NCBI RefSeq assembly: GCF_000516985.1 | Contig: NW_006917091.1 | Coordinates: 6,010,518 to 6,074,517, forward strand | Reading direction: 5' to 3' | From: Pestalotiopsis fici W106-1 | Lineage: Eukaryota > Ascomycota > Sordariomycetes > Amphisphaeriales > Sporocadaceae | Length of the DNA: 64,000 nt | Shown: positions 12,175 to 23,956 of the stretch, one piece after another | Numbering within the stretch: position 1 is the stretch's first letter | Layout: each line of letters starts with the position of its first letter | Notes under the pieces: model-generated | The model's database searches: none | Told to the model about the DNA's origin: nothing | What the model saw: the letters and a program-made list of their open reading frames with translations, nothing else | Made by a program: the position numbers and the translations under genes

Positions 12175-12625
12175 GTTGCTTCAGTCCACTTGGTTTTCTC
12201 GCCAGACAAGATCATGGATCTCAGGTATGGACGAACTCTGTTATGAGATCGACCAAAGACTTTTGTCAGAGCTAGTCAAGATGTGACACTTGGGCAAGCT
12301 GTCTTTCAATATCTCTGATGTACATTTTCAGACGCCACCAGTTGAAACAGAGGAGACCTGTCTATTGTCTTTAGAACTTGTGGCTTAGCTGGGCATGGAG
12401 ACATTCGTGTACGCAGGCCCATAATGCCTGGCCAGACCGCATGTACAAGGAGTGAATGGACCGGAGCACAAGGCAGGCATTCGTCCACGAAAACACACAC
12501 TTGACGCACTCCTGCGACGGATAGCTTGGAAACTACAACGTCATCACGAACCTTGTAAACAGATGAGGGAATGGACACAATGTAAAGAGATATAAAAATG
12601 ACTTCGCTGATTATACCATCTATAT
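12175..12625. other. intergenic between convergent SDHAF3 and DHR2
   Basis: Shared 3' flank of two convergent genes. No gene or repeat recognised. Confidence 0.5.
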
Positions 12626-14956
12626 CTATGAATTGCCACCCAACGCCTCAATGATCCAATCCGCCTGAATGGCGCTGACCTTTTTTGCATAATTCTTCTG
12701 CGTAAACACATGCTCCAAGAACATGATGGCTTCCTTCTTTTGTCCATGGAGAACACTGGAAGGGTGTATGGCGACAATGTGCTTTCCCTGAGTCGTCACA
12801 TAGCTGCCGTCTGGGGCGAGCAGAGCACACTTGGTGACGAAGCCGCGGAGGAAACATTGGATCAGCGCCTCTGCGCGCTCGGGAGAGACCGGCACAAACG
12901 GGACCGGGTCCGCCTCGGGTTTTTCCTTGAGCAGCTTGTCCTTGAGGCACTGGCTCCGGAGTTGGTTGCGAATGTTCAAGGCTTGCCTCATGTTGCGCAC
13001 ATTGATCTTGCGCTTCTTGCACCAGTCCACTCGATCCGCGTGCTCTGCCGTGTACTGCTGCATGGCCGTGAGATAGGTAAGGATATCGCCCTCTCTTCGG
13101 TACAAGGCTTTGCGCGCTTCTTCCGTCTCTTCATCTTGCTCCTCGGAATTCATCTGGTGGAAAATACTCTCGCCAGACGTGATACAGGCTATTATATCGA
13201 TCACTTCGAGAAGGCAATCAAACTGGGGCTCGGCCGCTGCCAAAAGCACGCGACCATACGGCGCTGTGACGGGAAAAAGAGCAATCTTTCGTCCAATGTC
13301 GGTAATGGCTCCATCATCAGCAATGGCTCCCAAAAAGTGGAGATGTATCAGCGCCTTCTCGACGGATTCCACGTCGGGAAAGTCCATCAAGGGAAAGGAA
13401 AAGACGTCATTGATGCCACGCGCCTTCATTGTCAGCACAGCTCCGAGCACATCGTTTCGCAGGATCTCGGGGAGATCTGCATCCTTCAATGCCTCATACG
13501 TCTCCGCAGTATAGAGTCTAAAACATTTGCCAGGGCCTTCACGACCCGCACGACCAGTCCGCTGCAGGGCAGACGACTTGGAGATCGGCTTTGCCAAGAG
13601 AGACTCGAGGCCCAGTCGCGATCTGAACTGCTTCACCTTGGCTTTTCCACAGTCGATCACGTGTCTGACTCCAGGGACGGTGACGGAAGTTTCTGCAATG
13701 TTGGTGGCAAGGATGACCTTTCTCGTAAATTTTGTTGGTGCGGGCTGGAATGCTGCTTGCTGGGCCTGGACGGACAACTGGCCATAGAGTGGGCAAGCCA
13801 GAATCTTTGGCACATCCGAGGCCAGGCCAGCGCCATACTCTTCGAGGCGCCGCTGCAATGCTTCGATATCTTCTTGGCCGGTAAGAAAAGCCAGTATATC
13901 GCCAGGTAGAGGTTCTTGTTCGTGTATCGTCCTGATCTGATTGAAGAGCCCTTCCCGCAGATCCGGCACTGGCGATGGTGTATGCTTGACTTCGACTGGA
14001 TATTGCCGTCCCTTGATATGGAGTACCTTGACAGAAGAGCGCTTCTCTGTTGTAGCCTCTGCAGCTGGACTGAAAAATTCTGATATCCGCTCTACATCTG
14101 CCGTGGCACTCATGACCACAACCTTGAGTGGCAGACCACCTCGACCGGCCTTGTCGCCAGTGACGATCTGCTTCAAGAAGCCCGAAATCAGATCAACGTC
14201 CACGCTTCTCTCGTGAATCTCGTCCACAATGACGGCGCTGTATTGACGCAGATTTGGATCCCGCAGTAGTTCCTGGAGCAGCATACCCTCGGTCAAGAAC
14301 TTGATCTTGGTGCCCTTGGGCACATTGTGATCGAACCGGACCGAGTAACCCACAGATCCCTCACGCGTCGCGCCCGCCGTTGAGCCCAGGGGCGTGCCCA
14401 TCTCCTTGGCGACTCGGCTGGCGAGCGTCGTGGCGGCCACCCGACGGGGTTGCGTAATGGCAATGACGCCGCCAACGTTGACGGCGTCCGTCTTGTCCGG
14501 GACCTGGACCTTTTTCCTCTGGCACCAGCGCTCGTGGCATAGAAACTGTGGCACCTGCGTACTCTTTCCCGAACCCGTTTCACCCACAATCAGGAGAACG
14601 TCATTGTCCCGCACGCTGGACGTGATCTGGTCCTTGTGCGCCCATATCGGCAACTGCTTGCGAGCTTTGAGCAGAGGTGTGTCCGCTTCTGATCTTGCCT
14701 TGAAATTCTTCCCGCCTCCAACCCGCGCCTGGGAGTTCTTTGGCTGCCTTTTTGGATTTGCAGCTGATTCAGTTGCGGGCGCAGCGTCCTTTTGCTGTGC
14801 TGCAGCCGTGGGCTGCTCCGTTGATTTTGTCTTTTCGGTAGCCTCGACTTTCTTGACCTTTGAAAACCCCAAATCGACAAGTTTACCCCCGATCATAATC
14901 AGATCAGGGTTATGGGCCTGTTTGTCGCCCTTGCGGCGTTTTGCAGGACGTTCCAT
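12626..14956 (-). CDS. DHR2: DEAH-box RNA helicase, Dhr2-like (ribosome biogenesis)
   Basis: A single 776-aa reading frame with a clear ATG at 14956. It shows helicase motif I GETGSGKST (125-133), motif II DEIH (245-248), motif III SAT, motif VI QRTGRAGREGPG, then the helicase-associated HA2 region and a C-terminal OB-fold with the SVLHGQK-type element. The first 100 residues are basic and low in complexity, with a short conserved GGKLVDLGF element. The DEIH variant of motif II occurs in several DEAH-family members. The overall arrangement and length fit yeast Dhr2 (735 aa), which acts in 18S rRNA maturation in the nucleolus. The C-terminal sequence resembles Dhr2 more than the splicing helicases, but assignment among close paralogues would need a tree. 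Confidence 0.87.
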   Translation of the reverse strand: MERPAKRRKGDKQAHNPDLIMIGGKLVDLGFSKVKKVEATEKTKSTEQPTAAAQQKDAAPATESAANPKRQPKNSQARVGGGKNFKARSEADTPLLKARKQLPIWAHKDQITSSVRDNDVLLIVGETGSGKSTQVPQFLCHERWCQRKKVQVPDKTDAVNVGGVIAITQPRRVAATTLASRVAKEMGTPLGSTAGATREGSVGYSVRFDHNVPKGTKIKFLTEGMLLQELLRDPNLRQYSAVIVDEIHERSVDVDLISGFLKQIVTGDKAGRGGLPLKVVVMSATADVERISEFFSPAAEATTEKRSSVKVLHIKGRQYPVEVKHTPSPVPDLREGLFNQIRTIHEQEPLPGDILAFLTGQEDIEALQRRLEEYGAGLASDVPKILACPLYGQLSVQAQQAAFQPAPTKFTRKVILATNIAETSVTVPGVRHVIDCGKAKVKQFRSRLGLESLLAKPISKSSALQRTGRAGREGPGKCFRLYTAETYEALKDADLPEILRNDVLGAVLTMKARGINDVFSFPLMDFPDVESVEKALIHLHFLGAIADDGAITDIGRKIALFPVTAPYGRVLLAAAEPQFDCLLEVIDIIACITSGESIFHQMNSEEQDEETEEARKALYRREGDILTYLTAMQQYTAEHADRVDWCKKRKINVRNMRQALNIRNQLRSQCLKDKLLKEKPEADPVPFVPVSPERAEALIQCFLRGFVTKCALLAPDGSYVTTQGKHIVAIHPSSVLHGQKKEAIMFLEHVFTQKNYAKKVSAIQADWIIEALGGNS

Positions 14957-15753
14957 ATTTTTTTCGTTGATGTGCCTTTTATTTTCACCAAAGTGGAAGA
15001 ATCTTCATACAAAGACATGCACGTAAAGCGCAGGTGAAGATCTAGATTTCGTACAGACAGCTGCTGCCGGCTGCCAGCTCAGCCTGCCAGCTCCAATATC
15101 TCAAACCTATACCGAAGACGGGTGACTGTAAATGAAGTACTCATACCAAAGTCTCGAGGAAAATCACCAGACGTCATATCCTGTTGATGAAGAAAATTGC
15201 CTTTATAAGGGGCATACTCATTGGAACCATGGTCAATTGCTCAGCATCTAAGTGAACAAGTCAATCAATCACGAGCACAGGAAACAGCGTTGCACAAACA
15301 GCTAGTGTATTAAACAGATTACTTTTTTCGTTCGTTTAGTGGGCGAAAAAGCATGGTATTTTGTTTTCGAATTTGGAAAGAATATCAAAATTTATTCCGC
15401 GGTCTATAATCATCAATCGTGAGCTTTACACCCACCACGCCTGTCACTGGTTGATCCCAGTACCTTAGCATACATTGAAGTAGAAGGTCCTGGCTGGTCT
15501 CCCAAGACGTACATACCCTCGAGGGCTCATATCATTGTCTGCGGAATATAGATTCGCACTATCCCCTTCGAGTTATGACTGCTTTTGATTCATATGGGAG
15601 TTTCTGCGGGTCATTTCAAGAGTTGCTGAAGAGTCGATTGCCCTGGTATATCGCACTCTATGTCAAGACTGCCAGACGGTGAGATAGCGTCTCGAAACGT
15701 CTCGAGTCCGCAATGACTTGGTTACTATTATCATTTCATTCCTGTAAAGCCAT
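14957..15753. other. intergenic between DHR2 start and HPM1 end
   Basis: DHR2 promoter and HPM1 3' region, both minus-strand genes. No gene or structured repeat recognised. Confidence 0.5.
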
Positions 15754-16957
15754 TCATGCCTTGAGGTAGCACTTGACCACGCCCCTGCGGACGCCCTCAG
15801 TCTCCTCCCGGAGCTGCTCAACCGTCGCGCCAAGCTCTCGAGACTTGAGGATAAAATCATCGAGCGAACCGCCCACACCAAAGTAGAGTCTCTTGGCGGC
15901 AGCAAAGACTTCTGCCGTGCTACCGGTCGATTGCGAGTGCCTCATGAGGGCAAAGATGGTCTCGGTAAAAGCCTGCAGAGCAAACGGGGAGTAAATGGTC
16001 TCCGCTCCGAGTACAACCATTCTTTGCTTCTGGTTTGCGACATTCGGCAATGCTTGCGCTGCCTTGACGATCTCGACAAACTCGTCCGACCAGCCACCGG
16101 AGAGGAACTGCAGGCTGATCTGCTGAGCAGCCAGGAACTCCTCAAAGGCTTGGAGGACCTCGGGTGTGAGCTCCAGCTCCCCCTCGACTGCCTCAAAGGC
16201 GGCCATGAGCAAGGGCGAGTCTGCAGCATGCTGCAGTGCCCACGATAGGACAAAGTTGGGCAAAGTTACGAGTTGCAGGACAGTAGAGTTGTAATCGGCC
16301 AATATGATGGACAAGGGTCTAGGGCCTGTGGCTCTGCGGGCCGAGATGGCCCACTGGAAGAGAGCCAACGAAGGCAGGGCTGTGCCACATCCAAGCTATA
16401 TAACATGACAGTCAGGTTAGAAAAGGATATTGTCGTTCCCGTGTCCAATTAGGAGATGGGTTTCTTTCTATTACCTCGATCACGCAGGGAACCTCATCCT
16501 GCGACGTCCAGAGCGATTGCGACGACTTTTCCAGAACCTTGACGAGATCGACGCTGCTCTCCCAGGATTTGAAGCCGCCTTCATAGACTCCGGTCTTGAC
16601 ATCATGGCTTCCCAGACCGGGCTCCGCCTCGCCGCCGTCCTCCTCCTCGGCCATGAGCTGCAGGCGCACGTCCCATAGCTCGCGGCGCGGCAGCTTGATT
16701 ACATCGCCTCCGTCGAGCTGGACGTCCAAGGTGCTAAAGGCGACCTTGGAGGGGAGCGCCGAGAGCATGTGCTTCAGGTCATGGCGGACAGCAGGGAGCA
16801 GTGGCTTACCAGCAACTGGAAATGCACTGCTGCTGGTGCTGGGAGCAGCAGCAACAGCGGCCGCCGTTGTCTCGGCTGACTGGCTCGGGATGCTGGCGTC
16901 CGCCTGGACCTGGGCCTCGTCTATATCGTCCCCTGAAAAAGAAAAGGCAAAAGACAT
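15754..16957 (-). CDS. HPM1: protein-histidine methyltransferase (Hpm1/METTL18-like)
   Basis: Two exons (16475-16957 and 15754-16395) encode 374 aa. The start MSFAFSFSGDDID is the first in-frame ATG and matches the usual fungal N-terminus. Key features are the KSWESSVDLVKVL segment that precedes the fold, the SAM-binding motif LGCGTALPSLAL formed across the 79-nt intron, and a LADYNS post-motif. The family is the seven-beta-strand METTL18 group; yeast Hpm1 methylates a histidine of ribosomal protein Rpl3. An alanine-rich low-complexity linker lies at about residues 22-45. Together with neighbouring DHR2 it gives two ribosome-related genes side by side, though they are separated by 797 bp and probably independently transcribed. 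Confidence 0.9.
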
Positions 16958-17555
16958 GGCGACAACGGAAGCTTCGGGGGGTCGGACAGGCCGTCCCTGA
17001 TAGGTCAAAAAGCGAAGAGTAGTGTATCCTGTTTTTTTATCCTCGCTGGAATTTTTTTTTTGCTTTGCCTACCTTAGTAAGCTCAAAGGCAGCTGGCGGG
17101 CGGGCAGTAGGTATTTTGGCGGGTTCAGGGATTAGGTCGGAGGCCGGTGGAGTTTCAGCGAAAATCGGTGGGTTGATTATAGTACCTACATTACCTACCT
17201 GTAGTAGTAGGTAAAAATGCACGGCAGCTGTTAGTCTAAGAACATGTAGTACAGTAACACAATGTGGGCGATCCTCGGGTCCGCATAAGAAATGTTTTGC
17301 AACGTTGCTGGCGTTCGAGCCTTTCAATGGCTGTAAACCTTGACAGGTAACAAGGCAATTTTCATTATTATTATCATTAGTAGTAGTCACGCATCGGTTG
17401 TTGTCCTGTGTCTTGTCTCGGGTGCCTGGTTCATCAGATCAGTCATCCCGTGCGTCTAGAAGGAACCATGAAATCCCTCCGTCGGTCTTCTTCAATCAGT
17501 AATCAAAAGTTCAAGATACGTAGATACATGGAGAGTTTAGCTATTTCCTCAACTG

Positions 17556-17585
17556 CCCTTGACCTTGACCTTGACTTTGACTTGA
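17556..17585 (+). repeat. (CCTTGA)n imperfect hexanucleotide repeat
   Basis: Three CTTGAC units followed by two variant units, in the region between HPM1 and the monooxygenase. It has no coding context. Confidence 0.75.
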
Positions 17586-18102
17586 ATGAATGACATGCCG
17601 CCACGGTGGGACGAGCGGCCGTCTATGGGAATTTTTAGGATCGGTTTGCTTTGGGTCTTGGGGTTCGCTGAGAAAGGGATCTTGACAATTATGTGGGGTC
17701 GCATCGGTCGTGGTTGGACGGAATACGACCACCCAAGCACAGTGGGCCACATGGACCATACATTAATTCTGGGCTGCGGTCCCCAAAAGGCTCGTTTTGG
17801 CTCGAGCTGCAACCTGCCATTGGTCCAGACCTCAGACTCAGCCCCTTGTTCCCCATTGGCGGCGCTTTTGCTGAGTCGAGTGCGATTAAGATCTGGCAAA
17901 GAGGAGAGAGTGGATGGCGACATGTCGCGATATGGCCCAGCCCATGGGGGCAAAGAGCGGGCGAAGCAGACAAGCATCTGGCCCTGGGTTCAAGCCAAGG
18001 CAGGCAGCACGTGCAAGGGAACTGCTGCAATCAAGTATGTACATACCTACATACACACCAATGCGGACGATACGGAGTTCGTAATGCAGGTCATGTAAAT
18101 GG

Positions 18103-18130
18103 GGTCGGTCGGTCGGTCGGTCGGTCGGTC
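18103..18130 (+). repeat. (GGTC)7 perfect microsatellite
   Basis: Seven perfect GGTC units, flanked by TGGTCGG. The same tetranucleotide, in reverse complement, is found upstream of EMC6. Confidence 0.95.
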
Positions 18131-18572
18131 TGGTCGGACTGCCTCGTGCGCATGCGCTCGGCATTGATTATCAGTCCCAAGCAAGCATAACCTACATCAC
18201 CTAGACATAGAATACAGGGTACCTAGGTGTAAGTAGGTAGGTCGACGGACGATCCCATCCCATCCGCCTCTTCTCATTTGACCACTTGACCAGTACAGGA
18301 TTCCTATCGAATTCTGCATTTTTCCTGGTTGCACGACTTACTCGTCGACTATGCGCAGTCCTATCGAACCTCTGTTGTGGTAGGCTGAGATACGTCGGGG
18401 CCTCGAAGCAGCCGCGGAATCCCTCTTCTGGCAAGCGACGCTCCTTGGTTGGACCACATGCGTTTGGCTCATTCACCTTGGCAATTTCCCAGCTGAAACT
18501 GCTATTGCTGTTAATCACTTCTGCAGAGCCGCTACTTTTTTACCCATTGTTTCAATTGCCTTTAAACAATTC

Positions 18573-18580
18573 TATAAAAG
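18573..18580 (+). promoter_or_regulatory. TATA-like element before the monooxygenase
   Basis: TATAAAAG lies 33 bp before the ATG at 18613. It may be a real TATA box with a very short leader, or part of the leader itself; the sequence cannot decide. Confidence 0.35.
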
Positions 18581-18612
18581 TTATCTCTCTCCTCGTGCTT
18601 GTTCCGCCCAAT

Positions 18613-20610
18613 ATGACAATAAACTCAGCCGCTTCTCCTTTACCCACCCAGACCAATTCCGCCATGACTAAACAACGTCCCGGCCGGCTCTCTACGCCGA
18701 GTTTGGCTACCAATGGCAATCAAGTGAACAACTCGAGTACTGCACCACCATACTCGGTCGAGGAAAAGCCCTTGGGAGCTACGAGACATGTCAGAATCAT
18801 CGGCATTGGTGCGGGCGCGAGCGGCATCAACATGGTCAAGACGCTGCGGGAGAGCCTCACAGACTACGAGTTTATCATTTATGAAAAGAACGACGACGTG
18901 GGCGGCACTTGGCACGAGAACCGGTATCCAGGTTGCAGGTGTGACATACCCAGTCACAACTACCAATTCTCATGGCGGCCGAATCTCGAATGGTCCAACT
19001 TCCATGCACCTGCCGAGGAGATCAGGCAATACCTCTGTCGCATCTGTGAAGAGGAGAACATGCTGGATTCGATAAAGCTTCGGCACCAAGTCACCGGTGC
19101 TTGGTGGAATGAGGCTCGCGGATTGTGGGATGTCAATGTTCAGGACCTGTCTAGTGGAGAAGAATTCCATGACCAGGCGCATTTCATCGTTGACGGATCC
19201 GGAATTCTCAAGTACGTCGGTCACAACAGCATCGATGGCTGGGATAAGGATGTACTGACATGGCGTGTAGCAATTGGAAGTGGCCCGACGTCCCAGACCT
19301 TCATACCTTCCAGGGCGACTTGATCCATACGGCTCGCTGGCCTGAAGGCTTTGAGTACGCTGGCAAGACTGTTGCAGTCATTGGAAACGGTGCTACCGGT
19401 GTACAAGTCGTCCCCTCGATACAGGCTGGTAAGTCTCACCCAGACGTGTAGGACTAGGATGGCAATTGATGCTCTTGCAGATGTCAAGAAGTTGTATCAC
19501 TTTATTCGCACCCCCACCTGGGTCACGCCCCCGAGGACAATGGCCATCAAAATGCTTGGTAGCCCTGCGCAAGAGATTTTATCTCAGATTGAGTTAGATG
19601 ACAAGGAAAACTTCAGCGCTGCCCAGATTGAGAAGTTCAAGTCTGATCCGGTATTTTATAAGAAATTTGTCAAGGCCATGGAAAGGGATATCAGTGGAGC
19701 TTTTGCGCTTGTAAGTTACAGCAAAATCAAGTTCCTATCAACAGAGTCACTAATCATGTTCAAAACTTTCAAGGTACTGAATGGAAGCCCGATCCAGACC
19801 ATGGCGAGGCAGAAGGTGACACAATACATGACAGCAATGCTTGGCGGAGATGAGAAGTTGTGCAAGGCTCTCATACCAACATTCCCTCTTGGCACCCGGA
19901 GACTTACGCCGGCGCCTGGTTACCTCGAGTCCCTGCGAGCACAGAATGTCGAGGTCATTACGGAAGGGATCGCCAGATTTGTGCCCCAGGGCATACAGCT
20001 GCAGTCGGGAGAGATAGTCGAGCTCGATGCCATCATCTGCGCGACGGGCTTTGATTGTTCATTTTGTCCACGTTTCCCAATCTTTGGCAGATATGGCAAC
20101 GTCCAAGACCGTATGAAGTCGGAAACACCCAAGGCATACATGTCATGTGCCCTGCCCGGTGTACCAAACTACTTCACATTCCTCGGGCCCAACGCCCCGA
20201 TTGGCCACGGGAGTGTGTTTACACTGAGCGAACATATCGCCCGGTATATTACTGGCATCATTCGAAAGTGTCAAAGGGAGAGCATTCGAACGATTGCGCC
20301 ATCCGAGGACGCTGTAAATGACTACAGCGAGCACATTGCCGCCTTCATGCCTCGCACTTCATGGGGCACGGCCGGTCGATCATGGTGGAAGGGTGGCAAG
20401 GAGGAGGGGCCCGTCACTGCTTTGCATCCTGGAAGCAGGATTCACTTTTTCCACATGCTCGAGCATTTTAGAGGCGAAGACTGGGACTATACATACGACA
20501 GCACATCGCGGAACCGATTCAGCTACCTCGGCAACGGATTCTCGGCCAAAGAGCTGGATCCCAGCTATGATTCGACATGGTATCTTGACCTAGAGGCGAG
20601 CAAAGCATAG
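18613..20610 (+). CDS. FAD/NADPH-dependent monooxygenase, Baeyer-Villiger type
   Basis: Four exons (18613-19211, 19271-19428, 19481-19710 and 19774-20610) encode 607 aa. The FAD-binding Rossmann motif GIGAGASG lies at 64-71, the Baeyer-Villiger signature FQGDLIHTARWP at 213-224, and the NADPH Rossmann motif GNGATG at 238-243. The DDVGGTWHENRYPG segment is typical of class B flavin monooxygenases. Such enzymes insert oxygen next to a ketone (steroids, cyclic ketones, polyketides); the substrate here is unknown. The N-terminal 55 residues are low complexity and not part of the fold. The gene stands alone: no PKS, NRPS, P450 or transporter lies within 20 kb, so a secondary-metabolite cluster is not supported. 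The first exon joins the second exactly within the GILNNWKWP segment. Confidence 0.9.
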
Positions 20611-23600
20611 TGGCAGTGACACTTTTATCGCTATATAATCCACAGGGGCGTATGGCGTTTGGTGTTTTTTCTCTTTTCTTGTCATCTGGTCGGCAAAGCG
20701 ATCCTTTGGGCCCATATGCACTGGCCAACGTACGTACAGCATGCATCTAGATACCTTGCACCGTAGATGTTATGATATCTGATGACGGTTACGCCAGTGT
20801 CTCGGTGAGAACGTGTGCGTGTGTGTGGCTGAGTCTCTTGGTTGTGTGACATTGTTAAAGTCTCCAGAGGTCTGAGACGATGCCATGTGACCAATTGTGC
20901 GCCATTACTGACACTTGATTATAGCCGCTCGTCGCGCCACCTGTGAGGGCTGCTGAAGGCTATATTCTGAAAGAAACCCAGACCAAGAGCATCATTGCAG
21001 CTGAATTTGAGCATCAGGTTTGCATTGGGCGTTTCTTGTACCGGTTTTCAGCTAGCCACAGTCCGCGCGTGTACTAGCAGTGGCAAGCAGAGGCGATGTG
21101 CGGTGACCAATGGCCATGCACTCGGGGGCGATAGTGTAGATGGGAATTGGACGAGTCAGATGGCTTGTTCGAAGGCAGTCAAAGTGCAAGCGACAAGAAT
21201 GAGCATGTTCTTGATTGAGGCTTTCGCAACTTGAAATGGCCCCCACCCGAGAATGTCGGTCTGGCGTCTACCAAGAGCGGTGGGTTAAGAAAACAAGACG
21301 TCAGTAATAAAGAATGAATGGACTTGGCAGCTTGGACAATAATGATTCCACTCTCGGCAACTTTCATGTTTTTGGAACGTACCGAAGCAGACTTGCTATG
21401 TACTAACAAAACCCCCTGCCAGGCTCGGCTAATAACAATATCCGGGGAAATGCATACAAAAGGTGGATTGTGTTTTTTGTGGTTGTAGCGGTTCCTTCGC
21501 TCGAGCCCGAGCCACCCATTACCTTGGCTGGGATCCATTTTCGCAATGTCCGAGCCCGCCGCCCATGCAGGAACAAACGTTAAGGGAGATTGCAAATGGG
21601 GTTCTTGGGTCCCCATCTAGGAATCGCATAAAGGCGCAATGGCGCAAAATAGAAATAAAAGGACGCGATGGAGTCTTGCTATCGCGACTATAGATAAATT
21701 GCGCATATGTTTGACAACAAACAATGACCATGGATGCACCAACTAACTGACAAGCTATACTCGCATCATCCATGCGACTGATGTCACTGAAAAGACACAG
21801 CACCATCATGTGTTTGGTTTGGTTGCTGGGAAGATGTATCTTATCTATCCAGAGAAGTGACAAGTCAACAGTTTGTCATCGTGGCATTTGGGGGCGAGGT
21901 TTAGGCGCTGGTTTTGCTTTTCTCACGGCCGAATGACACTACTACTGACTGACTGCGCTTCCCCAGTTTTTAAAAGGTATAGCAGGACAGTGTTAAGGGT
22001 TAATTTGGGGGGAAAGACTGAGAAGGCGGCCTAGAACAGGATCAATTTCGCGACGGAAGCTGCTGTCAATTTGCGGATTTGCCGCTGTCGATTCGTCACA
22101 CAAGGTTTGGACTTTAGGGAAAGAATGTTGCTCTTTGGCGCGTGAGACAGAGATCGTCCAACGGCATGACTGGCGACGTCACACTTCTTTTTTCTCTTTG
22201 CGCTCGAGTATCAAGTGATGCCGTCCATAGTAGCAAGTCGCACAAATGCCCTTTTCCTGCCATCAAATGAGACGTGCAGCTTCGAGATGTGCGCTTGGTA
22301 GTCGGCGGCATTATTGATTTTTTTTATGATCTGACCCTGATCTGACTTGCATACTTCTGGCGCCCGCTCTCTCAGTAAAACAGTCAGCAGGCAGCAATAG
22401 GAATGGGTTTTGTTTTTCGACCCCTTTATCCAGTCTTGTCACACATACTTGAATGGGCTGGGTGCAGGCCTGACCGAGCTCGAAAGAAGGAGCAGAAATG
22501 GGCGCACCTCGTCGTCCATCAGTATCTATCTTGCGCTATCTAGTCACGGCTTGGACGGAGCAGCGCCGGAAGCAATTCTGGCGGCAATCTGGCGTTGGCG
22601 GGAGGCGACAAACCATCAAAAACATTACTAAGGGATCCAGCAAAAGGGACAGGTCCTGAGTCCTGACAGGAGGCGGGACCCAATCCTAGGGCGATAGTTC
22701 TAGTCATTTTGTAGGTCAGCTTTTGGTCAGTAGTGTAGTGTACTGGTTAATTGCAATCCTTAAAGCGATCTGGTTCCTGCGCCAAGCCATTGAACTTGGG
22801 GCCGACCTAGTAGGTAGATAGCTTTTATTTAACCTTGTATATGGGGGTGGACTACTGAGACCCCGAGACCACATTATCCCTGGTCAGGTCCAGATTGGCT
22901 CCAGGCACCTCGATGCAAGATGGATCCGTACACAGTAGAGAGAGAAGAGAAAAAAAAAAAAGATACCTGGTCCAGCAGATGTTGGGGTTTCCCCCTCTTC
23001 TTCTCAGTCTACAAGAAGGATGATGGTGTGTGTTCCTGTCGTCTGGCAGGAGTATGTAGGTCAATTGGGGTCTCCCTCCCTCTTTTTTCTACATATCCAC
23101 TGCCTGATTGGTAGGTGAGTGAAAAGAATGAAGGGTGAGTGAGGATTTCGCCAAAATGTGATGTGACTGACCATTGACCATTGAAATGCACTAGACCCCC
23201 CGGCCCTGGCTAGCTATGTAAGGTAAGGTATGGTAAGTGTAGGTACCTACAATAGGCGGCCTTTCCATGCTTGGCTCCCTGTCTGGGTCCATGTCCAGAC
23301 TTGTCAGTCAGTGGTCACTTCCGCCCAAAGCAGGCTTAGCCGGGCAAACGACACTTGATAGATAATTCCTCATTTCCTCTTTCCTCCGCGCGCCCATCCG
23401 TCTCGCTTCTTTCTTTTTTCTTGATCTCCAGAAGACACTGACACTTGACTGTTTGTTTGCTCATAAACCCCCACTGGTCGTTCACCATCTCTCGTCTTTG
23501 ACTCCATCCAATTGTCAAGTCGCGTAACTTTTTACAGCCTTTCTAATATACCCCAGTTCTGAACTGGTAAGTAGTCAAATCTTGTTTGTTATTGACTATG

Positions 23601-23956
23601 CATACTCCTCTCAGTATTCATGTTCCCGTGCCCACGCCGTCACCAGGCTTTTTTACCTGCCCACGTTTTCCCGTGTCTCGTCTCGCTTCGTCTGAAGGGT
23701 TCTTCTCCCTTCAGTTTCGGTTGGGCCTCCTTCAGGATGAATCAACCCTGCGTCACAGCATTGTCGCAATTCCTCGACCTGCCTGTCATGCGCCCTAGCT
23801 CCTTGACTTGGTGGAATAAGACCTGTTTCTCCCAATACCACGCCGCGCTTCCGTCTCTCACTTGATGAATATCTTGACTTGGAGACTTGATGTAGCTAAC
23901 ATTGTATCAGTTTTTTTTCTCTTCGACTTTCATTCATTCTTAATACAACTCTCAAA
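20611..23956. other. 3.3-kb intergenic region upstream of the GPI protein gene
   Basis: No reading frame here has a recognisable domain; the longest (145 codons on minus, 21179-21616) looks like chance. A TAGGTA/TACCTA cluster lies at 23219-23250. The last 430 bp appear to be a transcribed leader with its own intron. Confidence 0.5.
23577..23910 (+). other. probable 5'UTR intron of the Kre9-like gene
   Basis: GTAAGT donor at 23577, a GCTAAC branch-site match at 23895-23900 and a TATCAG acceptor ending at 23910, 46 bp before the start codon. Together they define a 334-nt leader intron. This is inferred from splice signals only. Confidence 0.55.

Larger units (their letters stand above)
16958..18612. 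promoter_or_regulatory. divergent intergenic region, HPM1 / monooxygenase
   Basis: No supported gene. TAGGTA/TACCTA clusters occur at 17181-17212 and 18219-18242, a (CCTTGA)n-like run at 17556-17585, and (GGTC)7 at 18103-18130. A TATA-like TATAAAAG lies 33-40 bp before the monooxygenase start. Confidence 0.5.

Noticed and set aside
17010..20610. Secondary-metabolite cluster around the Baeyer-Villiger monooxygenase
   Set aside because: Neighbours are housekeeping or structural genes (HPM1, DHR2, a GPI protein). No PKS, NRPS, terpene synthase, P450 or transporter lies nearby.
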